A stretch of 64,000 nucleotides of DNA from the NCBI GenBank assembly GCA_015501585.1, contig JADNRY010000006.1, forward strand, positions 124,001 to 188,000. The letters run 5' to 3'. The translations under genes and the position numbers were made by a program. This DNA is from Rhodocollybia butyracea. Lineage: Eukaryota; Basidiomycota; Agaricomycetes; Agaricales; Omphalotaceae. The first letter of the stretch is position 1, and each line of letters begins with the position of its first letter. The notes under the pieces were generated by a model that had not been told where the DNA came from, did no database searches, and worked only from the letters and a program-made list of their open reading frames with translations. Positions 40,731 through 51,063 of this stretch are shown piece by piece.

Positions 40731-42809
40731 TTAATCAGTATAAACGTTTTGTGGTGGTTCATGATAATATGCGGGCTGGGTAGGAGGTCTGGGTGGAGGG
40801 CCGGGAGGATAAAATTGCTGAATATGGGATCCAACTGGCGGCGGAGGGGGTATGCCCCGAAAGTCAGAAGGAGGAGGTAGTGCGGGTAACGAGGGATATG
40901 AGTTGGCATGTACAGGCGGCGGTGGAAGGCTGGTGCGTCGAAGAGGCGTTTGCGGAGGAGGAGGTACAGGCAAGGTGGATGGCAATGCGGCCACATGATT
41001 CTCATTCATATAATGAGGCTGAGGAGAACCATTTAAAGGGCTTGTGGATCGCCGAGGTATAGGAGGAGGAGGGGGAACTGAAGGAAAGCCATTCAAGTTT
41101 GATGGAGCAGGTGCGTTCATATATGTACCATAAGGCAACGGTGGAGGTTGTATAAAGCCTTGGGGCTGAGGAGGAAGTGGCCTTGATCCTCCTGGACCAG
41201 CACTCGAAGAAAGATTATCACGAGAAGGACTGGTTACAGTATAGGTCTCTGGAGGAGTGGCTTGCGAGGGCGGAGCTAACTGGAGGGGGAATTCAGACCC
41301 TTGATTAGGGTAAGGATAGGATTCTGAGTGTGTCAGGATGGAAGATCCATTTTCGAAAGAATGTGAGCTGTGTATGTTTGAGGAATAGGAACTCGGAAAA
41401 GGTGTCTGCGAAGGAATTGGAGGATAAACTCCTGCATCATAGGCCGCCGTTGTTCCGTTCATTGGAAGAGGCGTTTGAGATGGCAAAGAATAACCACCCG
41501 CGTCATACATGACAGAGGGCGCTGGAGGATAATGATGGTAGGGGGCAGGGGTCTGTGAAGGCGGAGGCAGATAACTACTGCCTGTAGCATGTGGCATACT
41601 GAATACCGATGAGGTCGAACTGTGCAGCGAAGAAACCGAGTTGGAAAGAGGCATAAAACCTGAAGATGAGGTTGGAATACTATATCGGGCCTTGCGAGTA
41701 GGGGGGGGAGGAGGACGATAGGCTGAAGGTTGAACAGAGTCATGTTCACCTGGATATGGTAGCTGGGGCTGGCCAAGTTCATACGATGACTGAGAGGATA
41801 CTGTGGAAAATCCCGCCGATGAGGCTGGTCTGTAGCTGCTAACCGACTATACCAAAAATACGATTAGCTTGCATTATAGAACACAAAAAACGAAGCTCAC
41901 TGAAATCCTTCGATTGTTCGATATACCAAATTCTCCCATGCTACGCGTCAAAGAATCTACTGCCTGGTTTTGCTCATAAGGAGCCTGATACAAATCAAGT
42001 TGTGCGAGTGAAGAAGAAGGCCGTATTGAAGAGTACGAGTCTGATTGGCGGCGACTCTGGTCCTGAACCATGCTAGCGGAGACAATTCGGTTTGATTGCC
42101 CGCCTTCTGGAATGAAAACACCTGGTCCTATATATTCAGCGGTCGGAAGGGTTGTGGCCTTCCTCTTCTTCGGAGGTTCCGGCTCCTGTGAAAGACAGAT
42201 AAACATCGGCTTGAGAGGTAAGATGAACATACCAACATTCGAATAAAGAGTCATTTCAAGGTACACTTTACCCGCAAATCTGTCCTTGTATGTGAGAGTG
42301 TACCACTCTGAACAGTGGTGAACAAATATCATACACAGTTTAGCTTGAGCATCGTACCATCAGATTCACCCTTGGTTATAACTTCTTTCAAATCAACAAG
42401 CCCGTCGCCAATGAGGTCTGGTTCTCGTGCATCGTCTGCATAACATGCAACTTTCATGAATGTTCCTCCCTTGATTTTCAAAATCTTGTCATTCTTTGGA
42501 GGAGGAGGAGGCGGGGTTCCGGAATTCAACTTCGTTTTCGATGGCTCCTCGTCATCTTCATACAACTGGAATCGGATCTCCTCGTCCCATTCCGGATGCT
42601 GGCCACCTTTTTTGATCGCTTTCGTGCGACGAGTTTGGTTGTTCAGAGTTACAGCACAGTAAGGATCCTGCTTGCCGATGTGCCTCTTGTTGGGCAGATG
42701 GTTCTAGAACAACAGAATTGGTACAACTATAGAAGTAACCATGAATGGTACACACGGCTTTGAGTACAACGACGACGAGAGTGCCAATTTCTCGAGGAGT
42801 CGTGGTCAT
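40731..42809 (-). CDS. C2-domain, proline-rich cytokinesis protein (Inn1/Fic1-like)
   Basis: Inn1/Fic1 couples the actomyosin ring to septum formation through a C2 domain and PxxP motifs that bind SH3 proteins. Five exons (minus): 42809-42756, 42703-42358, 42307-42237, 42185-41901 and 41846-40731, giving 623 residues. The C2 domain (residues 8-140) shows IGTLVVVVLKANHLPNKRHI, GKQDPYCAVTLNNQTRRTK, HPEWDEEIRFQLYED, KVACYADDAREPDLIGDGLV, and a final EWYTLTYKDRFAGKVYLEM. The remaining about 450 residues are Pro-, Ser- and Tyr-rich with many PPPP and PxxP runs (for example PSVPPPPPIPRRSTSP). Architecture and length agree with the family. A TATATAA on the minus strand lies about 150 bp upstream. 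Confidence 0.87.
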
Positions 42810-43022
42810 GATGGATGGCTGGGCAAACAAGTTTAAGGGTGAGTTTATAACATAAATGGCCAAGAATGACCCAGTAAGCGCCCAGCCGTAATATTGATAG
42901 AAATTCTCATTCAACGAACTGCGGCCATGCATTGGCAAAGGTGTAAAAGTAGATATTATATATAAGTTACAACTACGTTGCATCCCAAGGCGGGAACTAC
43001 ACAACAGTCCTACACTTGCGTT

Positions 43023-45253
43023 TCATCTTGGCGTTGTAATCCTCTTTTCCCTATCTAAGGTCGCTCGTAGTCGGAAAGCCTGCAAGGCATCGATGATCAG
43101 CATTTGTCACAATGAACTGACCACAGCTATCCTTACCGCTGCTTCCTCAGGCCGCATTGCACCTTTAGCCATATTATGCTTCCCGACCCTCATCTTGGCG
43201 GCCCTACTCGAAATTATGGCCTTACTTGTCTCCGTCTCAGCCTGTTCCAAAACAGCTTGACATTCTTCTTCAGTGGCTGGTCGACCATCTAAGAGCGAGA
43301 AGAACTTGAGTCGGAGAACAGCTTTGATGCGTTCGAGGGCATGAGTTGTGTACCATCCGTCGCGTTCCTGAGTGCAAGGATATTGAATAATTCAGAAGTC
43401 GAGATTGCACGAGAAATTTACATCACAAACTTCACGGAGATCGTCTGGATCTTCAATCAGCTTTTTGAGCATAGGATCGGTGATATCGCACAGCTGGAAA
43501 GCCGCCGTCTCTTTCGTCAGGTTGACACCATCGAATATGTGTGATGTTCTGTAGTATAGGTGAGAAAAAAAGGACAGGGTGAGGATTTGATGAAGCAAAC
43601 ATTACCCTACTTCGAAATCCTTATCCAGTTCAGCGGAGGGGTTGATTGGGATCGTTGCTGTTGAGGGGATACGCTCTTGCCGGCGAGTGATCACAGAAGG
43701 TCGAATTATAGGATGGTTGGCATTTCGAAAGTAAAGTCGTTGATAGCTGGACAGAAATTGATAAATTTGGATACGATAGATGTAGATGAACGTACAAGCG
43801 TCCTTCTAGACTTTTCCTAGGGTCGTATGCTAGTTTGATCAGAGTGTCTCGCCAAGGACCGTCATGGAAAACGTAGCAAACAAGTGGGAGTATGACTTTC
43901 GAGCTAGGGGTGAATTAGCCTTTGGACATAATGAAATAACACAGGCCCAAGCTAAGTTAATGCATCACCGAACATGTAAGCTTACTTGTGTATTTCTCTT
44001 GCGACGATAGGTGACATTTGGTTAAATAGAGAGGCACGAGTCCAAATGGGACGTTCGGAGAAAAGCTAAAGAAAGACGTTTAAGATCAGGAGATAGCTTC
44101 CAGATGACAAAGTTCTACCTCATCTAATTTCTTCAAAATATTCTTATCCACTTGGTCTCGGACCGCTTCTACATTTACTGGAGGTTTCTCGGGAGCCTAA
44201 ATGATACTTGAGAATGCAATATTTCACGGCAAGCACCTGAAAAGGACTCACGGTTGGTTCACTAAAGGTGATCGTAGCCGGACCGTAGCCCTTCCAGCGC
44301 ATCCTGTTAATGAGTCGCTTTTTCTCCTCCCCGGTTTCTTCGTTGACGATAGTCGATGTAACCGAGGCCGGATTTCCTTTGTAGCTAAAAAAAATCAGAT
44401 TGCGCTGAAATAAGAGCATAGAGAAAGTTACTTGTATGTCTGAGCAATACCTTGCCGACTGAAGATCGGCGGAGGGAAAAGTCGGAGATTACTGCGAGGT
44501 AATGAGGGTTGAATTACAGTGGTAGTGGTGGTAGTGGGAGGAACAGATAACTCGCTTCTGAGCTGAGGGTCGATATTCATCTCCGTAGGATCTGGCTCTG
44601 ACACTTCCTGCATTGGCGCAGTGGTTATATAGTCTTCTTTCTCTGGAGGTACTCGATATGCCGTGATAGCTTGGACTATCAGGGAAGGTAAGTGTGCACA
44701 CCGGAATAGTCTCCGAAAGAGGGCGTACCATCCATATTGTCGATTGCAGAGCGCAATTTGGTTATAGGGTCCTCAGCTTCGGGCTGAAACTGAAAATCGG
44801 CCATAGCTGTGATGCGTTATTTAACATTCGATTCTTGATTAAGTGATGCAGTATGCACTAACATCTAAACCGTACTGTCTTTTGCAAAACTCCAATAGCC
44901 TCAGCCTTGAAATCTCCGATGGGCTCATTTGGATTGGGCAACCCGTCCCATCCGAAATTTATATTTTTTCTCCGTCTTCGCGTCACTTTTAGAACGATAC
45001 TTTTGTTTCCAACCACTTCTCCTGGAACAGGATGCGCGAAGGAATCTTGAGGTTTGAGTTTGAGCTCAACAAGGGTTTCCGATTTTGACGCGCCGCGTCT
45101 AAAGGCAGTCTCTAGACTAGATGGTCCGCCGAGATTTCTGATTGCTTGTGGAATGGAAGCGGACAGGACATAGCCAGGATATTCTACAGAGTAGAAATGG
45201 GTTTGTGGAAGAGGATTTGATCTTGCTTGATCTTCTGAAGGCCCCGGTTCCAT
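43023..45253 (-). CDS. TFC1: TFIIIC subunit, Tfc1/Sfc1/GTF3C5-like
   Basis: This subunit of TFIIIC helps bind the A box of Pol III promoters. A multi-exon gene runs from ATG 45253 (MEPGPSEDQARSN) to TGA at 43023. Characteristic pieces are THFYSVEYPGYVLSASIPQA, IRNLGGPSSLETAF, LVELKLKPQDSFAHPVPGEV, VLKVTRRRRK, SMADFQFQPEAEDPITKLR, LRLFPPPIFSRQGIAQTYKY, NRMRWKGYGPATITFSE, the DNA-binding region NILKKLDELFSERPIWTRAS, LPLVCYVFHDGPWRDTLIKL, YDPRKSLEGRYQRLYFR, and LCDITDPMLKKLIEDPDDLR, then a C-terminus ending AAAFRLRATLDREKRITTPR. The central insertion is Pro/Thr-rich. The conserved start VEYPGYV...IRNLGG and the central PPP.FSR are typical. Only 43 bp separate its start codon from the PKR1 start codon. 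Confidence 0.9.
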
Positions 45254-45296
45254 GACTGAGTAAAGTAAAGTGTGTTAAGCGCTTATCAGCCTTTAC
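45254..45296. promoter_or_regulatory. 43-bp bidirectional intergenic spacer (TFC1 / PKR1)
   Basis: The two ATGs face away from each other with only 43 bp between them. The transcripts must therefore have very short leaders, overlap at their 5' ends, or start within each other's coding region. Confidence 0.6.
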
Positions 45297-45611
45297 ATGT
45301 CTGCCAACTTTGAATCGGGATTATTTTCGAACATCCTCACCCCTGGCTCATCCTTGCACCCTACGTTCCTGCTCATACTTGATGCCATTTTCGCTACCCT
45401 CTTGGTTGTTCTCTTGGGCCTCGTGTATGCAACCGCGTTCAATTTCCACCTCATCGCGCTTACAGTCATAGAACTCGCTTTATGGGCTAGTGTCAAATGG
45501 TGAGCTCCTACGTAGATGCAACTCCGAAAAGTATGTAGTGACCTCAACAGGTTTGTTTACGAACTAAAGAATGCACCTCATGTAGAGGAAGACTCAAAGA
45601 AGAATTCGTGA
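45297..45611 (+). CDS. PKR1: V-ATPase assembly factor Pkr1
   Basis: Pkr1 is a small ER membrane protein that helps assemble the V0 sector of the V-ATPase. Exons 45297-45499 and 45551-45611 give 87 residues. It shows the family pattern: FSNILTPGSSLHPTFLLILD, then a membrane segment AIFATLLVVLLGLVYATAFN, FHLIALTVIELALWASVKWF (second membrane segment), VYELKNAP, and a short acidic/Lys tail. The intron lies within the Trp codon of KWF. Yeast Pkr1 has a longer charged tail; the compact form here is common in basidiomycetes. Divergent from the TFIIIC gene. Confidence 0.88.
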
Positions 45612-45808
45612 TGGATTACTGCAAGTAGTCGCAGGTAATAGTATGATCCTTTTCGTTTCTGTGCTTGGCAAAAATTCTCAGCTGTTTCCAGCGCAATTTT
45701 ACTTCATATTCTTTTATAACACCCGCTTTGCACCCGTGCTTCCTTCCTCGAACCATCTCTTCATCCTCCGTGCACTATCCTGCGCTAGTATGAACACTAC
45801 AAAATAAA

Positions 45809-46614
45809 TCAGCTCAAAGAAAGATCTTTTGGGACAAACTGCCTACATTCACGTTCCGTGGTGTCCAGTCCTTCTCTGAACATCTGTGGCGCAGAATCTA
45901 CGCCGCCACTACCACCACCTACTGGGCCCAGAGCAGCAAAATGCTGGGCCTGGTCAATTACATCTACGAGGCGTCCCTTGAACGTCTGGTCGATGAAGGA
46001 ATAAGCTTGTGGCAGGACCAGGACTCGGAGTAACTAGATGACATACCGAGACTAGCATTTCAGACATTTCGATCCCTTGTTCATCTCCAAGCCTAGAGAA
46101 TTGTAGTTGGTTGGTGTAACTGTTGCTCTCCACTTACATATCCATAATTGTCTTTCCAAACGCGTACCAACCACTTCCAGCACCTACTAGATTTGACAGA
46201 CGAACACTTCGTGGCTCTGCTCGTAGAGCATTGCGTACTTTGTTAGAGAATGGTTGTGGAATATCAAAGTCTGCCCAATCGCTGTAATCAAAGACCAGAT
46301 TAGAATTAACAACTACGAATATTATTTCTTGCAACACACGAATAGATGATAATATACGCCAGCCAAATTGGAATTTGTCGTTTGCTAAGGGGTATTATCT
46401 ATTTTCTTGCACTTAGTGCGAGGAATGAAACAAATGGGTGAATATACGTCGCGTTCAGAGCCTCCACCAAGGTGGCCCATTTCTGGAATCTTTTGCTTAA
46501 ATTTACATTGAACTTTCTGTGTATAAATGAGATTTCCAGCAGAAAAGTAGAAGAGTATAAAGACACCTGGTTTTCTGCGAGAATCGCGTCAATCGAAAAG
46601 TAGTCATTGTCCAT
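45809..46614 (-). CDS. PSF3: GINS complex subunit Psf3
   Basis: Psf3 is one of four subunits of GINS, part of the CMG replicative helicase. Exons run from ATG 46614 to TGA at 45809-45811. They read MDNDYFSIDAILAENQ, KVQCKFKQKIPEMGHLGGGS, ERDIIPLSKRQIPIWLAYII, DWADFDIPQPFSNKVRNALR, AEPRSVRLSNLVGAGSGWYA, FGKTIMDM, then LGDEQGIEMSEMLVS and AYSFIDQTFKGRLVDVIDQAQHF, followed by a Gly/Ser-rich end. The N-terminal YFSIDAILAENQKV.CKF and the A-domain motifs are diagnostic. All introns are short GT-AG. The plus-strand frame at about 45821-46032 is the antisense shadow of its last exons. Confidence 0.92.
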
Positions 46615-46677
46615 GATGAGAGAAGCCGGCAAAGTTACGTCACGCGTTAGTTATAGCTTTGACCACTAACTACCACC
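46615..46677. promoter_or_regulatory. 63-bp bidirectional spacer (PSF3 / small mitochondrial-type gene)
   Basis: Start codons are 63 bp apart in divergent orientation. Contains GTTACGTCACGCG, i.e. a TGACGTAAC/ACGTCA CRE/ATF-like palindrome core at 46635-46643 that could serve both genes; binding is inference. Confidence 0.5.
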
Positions 46678-47227
46678 ATGCTCCAATTCCGTGCTGCCAG
46701 TCGACTTGCTTTCATTCAGAGTGTTCGTCTGCTCACATATCAACGGCCTCATAGATATCTTCAACCCCTACAATATTCTCCTCCCAGCGAACGCTTAATT
46801 TCATCCAGTTCTTCGCGGCATAATTCCGAATCTGACCTTCCTTCACCGGCAGAGTTACGTGCACGATTAGGCAAAACAAAGGCAGTTCAAAAGATTCAGG
46901 ATTCACCTGAGGCAATGGAAGCGATGCAAGCATTAATGCAGGTCCTGCAGAAAGAAGGTAAGAGTCAAAGTTACACATCGCATTCGTCTATTAACAATGT
47001 CTTAGGGGTCGATTTGTCGACAGGCAAGCCTCCATCGGTAATGACAATGATGAAACTTGGAATGAAGAAGGATGTAAGAGAGGCGTTAACTACGGTGGGA
47101 GAGACACTGCGGAAAATTGGAGTCGATCCAAGTGACAAGGTATGTTGCTCAAACCTTGAGGTTTCAGTAGACTGACTCATCTTAGGCTACAATTAATGAA
47201 TTCATGCAAGCAATGAAAAAAGATTAA
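46678..47227 (+). CDS. small protein with mitochondrial-type N-terminus, function unknown
   Basis: Three exons (46678-46957, 47006-47139, 47186-47227) give 151 residues. The first 30 residues (MLQFRAASRLAFIQSVRLLT, then YQRPHR) are Arg-rich, lack acidic residues and alternate hydrophobics, strongly suggesting a presequence. The mature part is helical: ELRARLGKTKAVQKIQ, MEAMQALMQVLQKEGVDLST, GKPPSVMTMMKLGMKKDVRE, ALTTVGETLRKIGVDPSDKA, TINEFMQAMKKD. I do not recognise a family. A soluble matrix protein is an inference. It is divergent from PSF3. Confidence 0.75.
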
Positions 47228-48001
47228 CGTCGATCTTTCAAGCGTGCACAGGGAAGAACGGAATACTCGTATCACACTCCGAACGGTTGTTGTAAACGGC
47301 TGTTGTAGTAGCACGTAGATGAATGCGACCAAGAGTTTTTATCGAGTTTTTATTTTTTCGACGCATGAGGATATTCGGAATGGCATACATAACATGGGCA
47401 GTCGGTTTGGCATAACATGTTGGGCAAAGCCTTCTACAACTTCATCTGTACCGCCGAGGTATTGGCAAAAATACAACAACTGGCTACGGGATTCGGTGTG
47501 ATCATGATGCTTCTTTCTGCTCTGTTCGTGCCTTGTACTGAACACAGGGATAAGGAGCTGCGGTGTATCATAAGAACATATTACTCACCGAACCAGCGAG
47601 CGCAAAACGAGCGTTACGACGGAACTAATCGGACAGAAATCAGGATAAGTCTTTCTCATAATCCAGGCCCTTCAGCTAACCTTGGCGTCGACCTATACAC
47701 CATCTTATTAGTACAGAAACGAATACCGGAAAAGGCTAATACATACACCCCTCAAAGACCTGGTCCTGTTCGACTTGGGCTTTTTAATGCCATTTTTGTG
47801 GGCCTTTTTGTTCTGGTTGTGATTGGTATGGCTGTATTACCATGTAAGTACCGCAAAAACGACTAGAAGACACCTTAAGCAACAAACTTCTTTGATTTGG
47901 CCATTTGGTTGTCGAAGGGGAGGATGAAGTTCACGGGAGGAGGAAGTTCTAGTCACCCGACTGTGGGACTATGAGCAATAACTGTACAACTGATGATTTT
48001 A

Positions 48002-48025
48002 CCGGACCAGTGCCGGAATCTCCGG
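48002..48025 (+). promoter_or_regulatory. cluster of three CCGG half-sites upstream of LEU1
   Basis: CCGG occurs at 48002, 48013 and 48022, the last two spaced by five bases (CCGGAATCTCCGG). Zn2Cys6 regulators such as yeast Leu3 bind paired CCGG elements with defined spacing; the spacing here differs from yeast Leu3 sites. Possible leucine-pathway control element about 210-230 bp before the ATG. Confidence 0.35.
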
Positions 48026-48182
48026 ATCGCTGGGCGCCTACCAGTCACTGGTAAAGAAATTTGTCGGCCGAGATGCCCATCGCCGGGCGCCTACTACGTC
48101 CAATCACAAGGCTAGCATTTGGAACTGGACTTCAGGCCGAAAGAGAGAAACTTGTCGGCCGAAACGCCAACAGCTCAAATGG

Positions 48183-48191
48183 TATATAAAT
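48183..48191 (+). promoter_or_regulatory. TATA box of LEU1
   Basis: TATATAAAT, 41-49 nt upstream of the LEU1 ATG at 48232. Strong match to the consensus. Confidence 0.6.
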
Positions 48192-48231
48192 ATCCTCTAG
48201 GTCCCGATTATTGTTTCACAAACACTGAACC

Positions 48232-50934
48232 ATGCCTGGTCCCGTTAATCCCCCTCGTACTCTCTACGACAAAGTTTGGGACGATCACGTAGTGTAAGCT
48301 GTCCTTGAAATCGGAATACCCGCCCTAAAACCTACTCACAATACAGGGAGCCCAAAAAAGACGGATTGGCTCTGATCTATATCGACCGGTAATCTTCTTC
48401 GAGATATGTTGGTATCGTATACCTGAAGAAACTCTCATAGTCATCTTGTGCACGAAGTGACCAGTCCTCAAGCATTTGAAGGCCTGTACGCCCTAATCGA
48501 TCTCACATCGTCGCGACTTGCGCTGATTCTTTATTTCAGGCGTACTGCTCATCGTCCCGTTCGTCGTCCAGACTGCACTCTTGCCACCGTAGACCACAAC
48601 GTTCCGTATGTATTCGCGATGTTGAGTAGGGTGATAATGACATCATACCATATCTAGAACTTCATCTCGCAAAAACTTTGCGACTGTAGCGTCTTTCATC
48701 GAGGAGCCTGATTCACGGGCACAGTGTGTCGCTTTGGAAGACAATGTCAAAGAGTTTGGTTTGACATACTTTGGAATGACCGATAAGCGTCAAGGCGAGT
48801 TTCAATTCGATTGTTGCCCGTACAATAGCTTATGGTGCTGTAGGAATCGTGCATGTTATCGGTCCCGAACAAGGATTCACTGTACGGATCACTCTTCAAT
48901 TGCTAAGTTACCCTGTACTCATTGTCTACTAGCTTCCAGGAATAACTTGCGTTTGTGGTGATTCTCATACATCAAGTACGTGTACCTCGTCCGTCAATCG
49001 TTGTAGTGACTGATATACTCCCTAGCTCACGGAGCCTTTGGCTCTTTGGCGTTCGGTATCGGGACCTCCGAAGTCGAACACGTTCTCGCAACCCAGACCC
49101 TTCTTCAGAAGAAGAGCAAAAACATGCGAATCACTGTCGACGGTGAATTGAGCGAGGGCGTCACTTCCAAGGACGTTGTCCTTCACATCATCGGTATCAT
49201 TGGCACTGCAGGCGGTACCGGTGCAGTCATTGAGTATGCAGGTTCGGTCATTCGCAGTCTCAGTATGGAGGCCCGTATGAGTATCTGCAACATGAGCATC
49301 GAGGCGGGTGCTCGTGCGGGTATGATTGCCCCTGACGAAACTACTTTTACCTACCTACGTGATCGTCCTCTCGCACCCAAAGGAGAGACTTGGGAACGCG
49401 CCGTAGCTTATTGGCGGACTCTCAAGTCCGATCCCGACGCCAAATTCGACATCGAGATCAATATCCCTGCTTCGGATATCATCCCCACCGCTACTTGGGG
49501 TACATCTCCTCAGGACGTCGCTCCCATCACAGGCGTCGTTCCCGATCCTTCTACTATCGAGGACCCGGTGAAGCGTGCCTCTGTGACGCGATCGTTAACT
49601 TACATGGGTCTCACACCCAACACACGCATGGAGGACATCAAGATCGACAAGGTCTTCATTGGATCCTGCACCAACAGTAGAATCGAAGATCTTCGCTCCG
49701 CAGCCAAAATCGTTTTGGCCGCTGGTCCTGAAGCCAAAGTTGCTCCTGGAATATTGGCCATGATCGTCCCCGGTTCTGGGTTGATCAAGAAGCAGGCCGA
49801 GGCAGAAGGGTTGGATACTGTGTTCAAGCGCGCTGGGTTTGACTGGCGTGAAGCTGGCTGTTCAATGTGTTTAGGCATGAATCCTGACCAGTTGGCGCCT
49901 GGTGAACGTTGTGCGAGCACAAGTAACCGCAACTTTGAGGGAAGACAGGGAGCTGGTGGTCGTACCCACCTCGTCAGCCCTGCTATGGCTGCTGCTGCTG
50001 CCTTGACCGGAAAACTCACTGATGTTCGCAAGTTCATTGGAGCTACTGCCGATGCCAACATTGCTGCTGGACCAAAGCTCAAACTCACCTCTGCGTTCGA
50101 CTTTATGGACGACCCCGTAGTTCCTTCTCCAGAACCTATCCAGACGACAACTCCCTCGACTCAGAGTACCAGTTTACCTTCCAGTGAGGCACCTTCCGTG
50201 ATCGAAAAGTTTACCACAGTGAAGGGCATCGCTGCTCCTTTACATATCGAAAACGTCGATACCGATATGATCATTCCCAAGCAATTTTTGAAAACCTTGA
50301 AGCGAACGGGTCTTTCCTCTGCCCTCTTCTACGCCCTCCGTGTGGATCCTGCGACTGGCGCCAAGACAGATTTTGTTTTGAACTGTGAGCCGTATACGCA
50401 AGCCAAGATTCTCGTCTGTACTGGAAAAAACTTTGGGTGCGGAAGCTCTCGTGAGCACGCTCCATGGAGTTTGTAAGTTGTTCAGGCAACTAATTCTTTT
50501 AATGTATGTCTAATTTGGTTAATTGATCTAGGAATGACTTTGGTATTCGCTGTGTCATTGCTCCCAGTTTTGCTGAAATCTTCCGGAGCAATTCGATGCA
50601 GAATGGAATGCTTCCCGTCGCGGTTCCTCAAGAAGACTGCATTGCGCTTGCTCAGGATGCAGAAGCTGGTCTTGAGCTCGAGGTGGATTTAGAAAAGCAG
50701 GAAATTCGTCGCTCGAACGGAAAGCCCTCGGTCTTGTTTACGACAGATCCGTTCCGAAGACATTGTCTGTTGAACGGGTTGGATGACATTGCGTTGACGT
50801 TGCAGGATGTCGACTCGATTGAGATATTTGAGCATCGAAGAAGCGAGGTGTGGCCTTGGCTTGACGGGTTTGGCTACAAGCCAGGAAAGATCCCTGTAGC
50901 CGCAAAGAGGACTCCGAAAAAGATGGATTGGTAA
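48232..50934 (+). CDS. LEU1: 3-isopropylmalate dehydratase (isopropylmalate isomerase)
   Basis: Leu1 interconverts 2- and 3-isopropylmalate in leucine synthesis; fungi use one fused large+small subunit protein in the cytosol. Nine exons (48232-48293, 48347-48388, 48441-48485, 48540-48605, 48658-48794, 48844-48881, 48933-48975, 49026-50472, 50532-50934) give 760 residues, the usual length. Landmarks are [52 protein letters not shown], the Fe-S ligands in IGSCTNSR and [12 protein letters not shown], and [20 protein letters not shown]. The swivel domain has [20 protein letters not shown] and [14 protein letters not shown]. The intron at 48795-48843 is GC-AG and is required to give [14 protein letters not shown]. 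Codon use is C-rich, consistent with high expression. Confidence 0.97.
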
Positions 50935-51063
50935 ATTTGTAACAGGCGTCCTATATAAATAAATACTGTACCTGTAAATAGATAAACATAAGGTGAATCT
51001 TCGATTGTTCAGAAGGTGGTAACCACATGCTTCTTTCCCAACCACCACCATCACCTGCTCGCT

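Larger units (their letters stand above)
47228..48231. other. interval with a doubtful ORF and the LEU1 promoter
   Basis: About 1 kb. A plus-strand frame (47417-47866, 149 codons) ends with a clean hydrophobic segment (LGLFNAIFVGLFVLVVIGMA), but its first half looks non-coding and I found no convincing gene model, so it stays a candidate only. The right part is the LEU1 promoter, with repeated GGGCGCCTAC (48032 and 48085 regions), repeated TTGTCGGCCGA (48060 and 48151 regions) and three CCGG half-sites. Confidence 0.4.

Noticed and set aside
45821..46032. Plus-strand frame reading like a coherent protein (FWDKLPTFTFRGVQSF...)
   Set aside because: It is antisense to the last exons of PSF3, whose sense reading gives the conserved FIDQTFKGRLVDVIDQAQHF end; no start codon fits the plus-strand frame.
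47417..47866. 149-codon frame with a C-terminal hydrophobic segment
   Set aside because: First two thirds look non-coding, no splice model or homologue recalled; not called as a gene.
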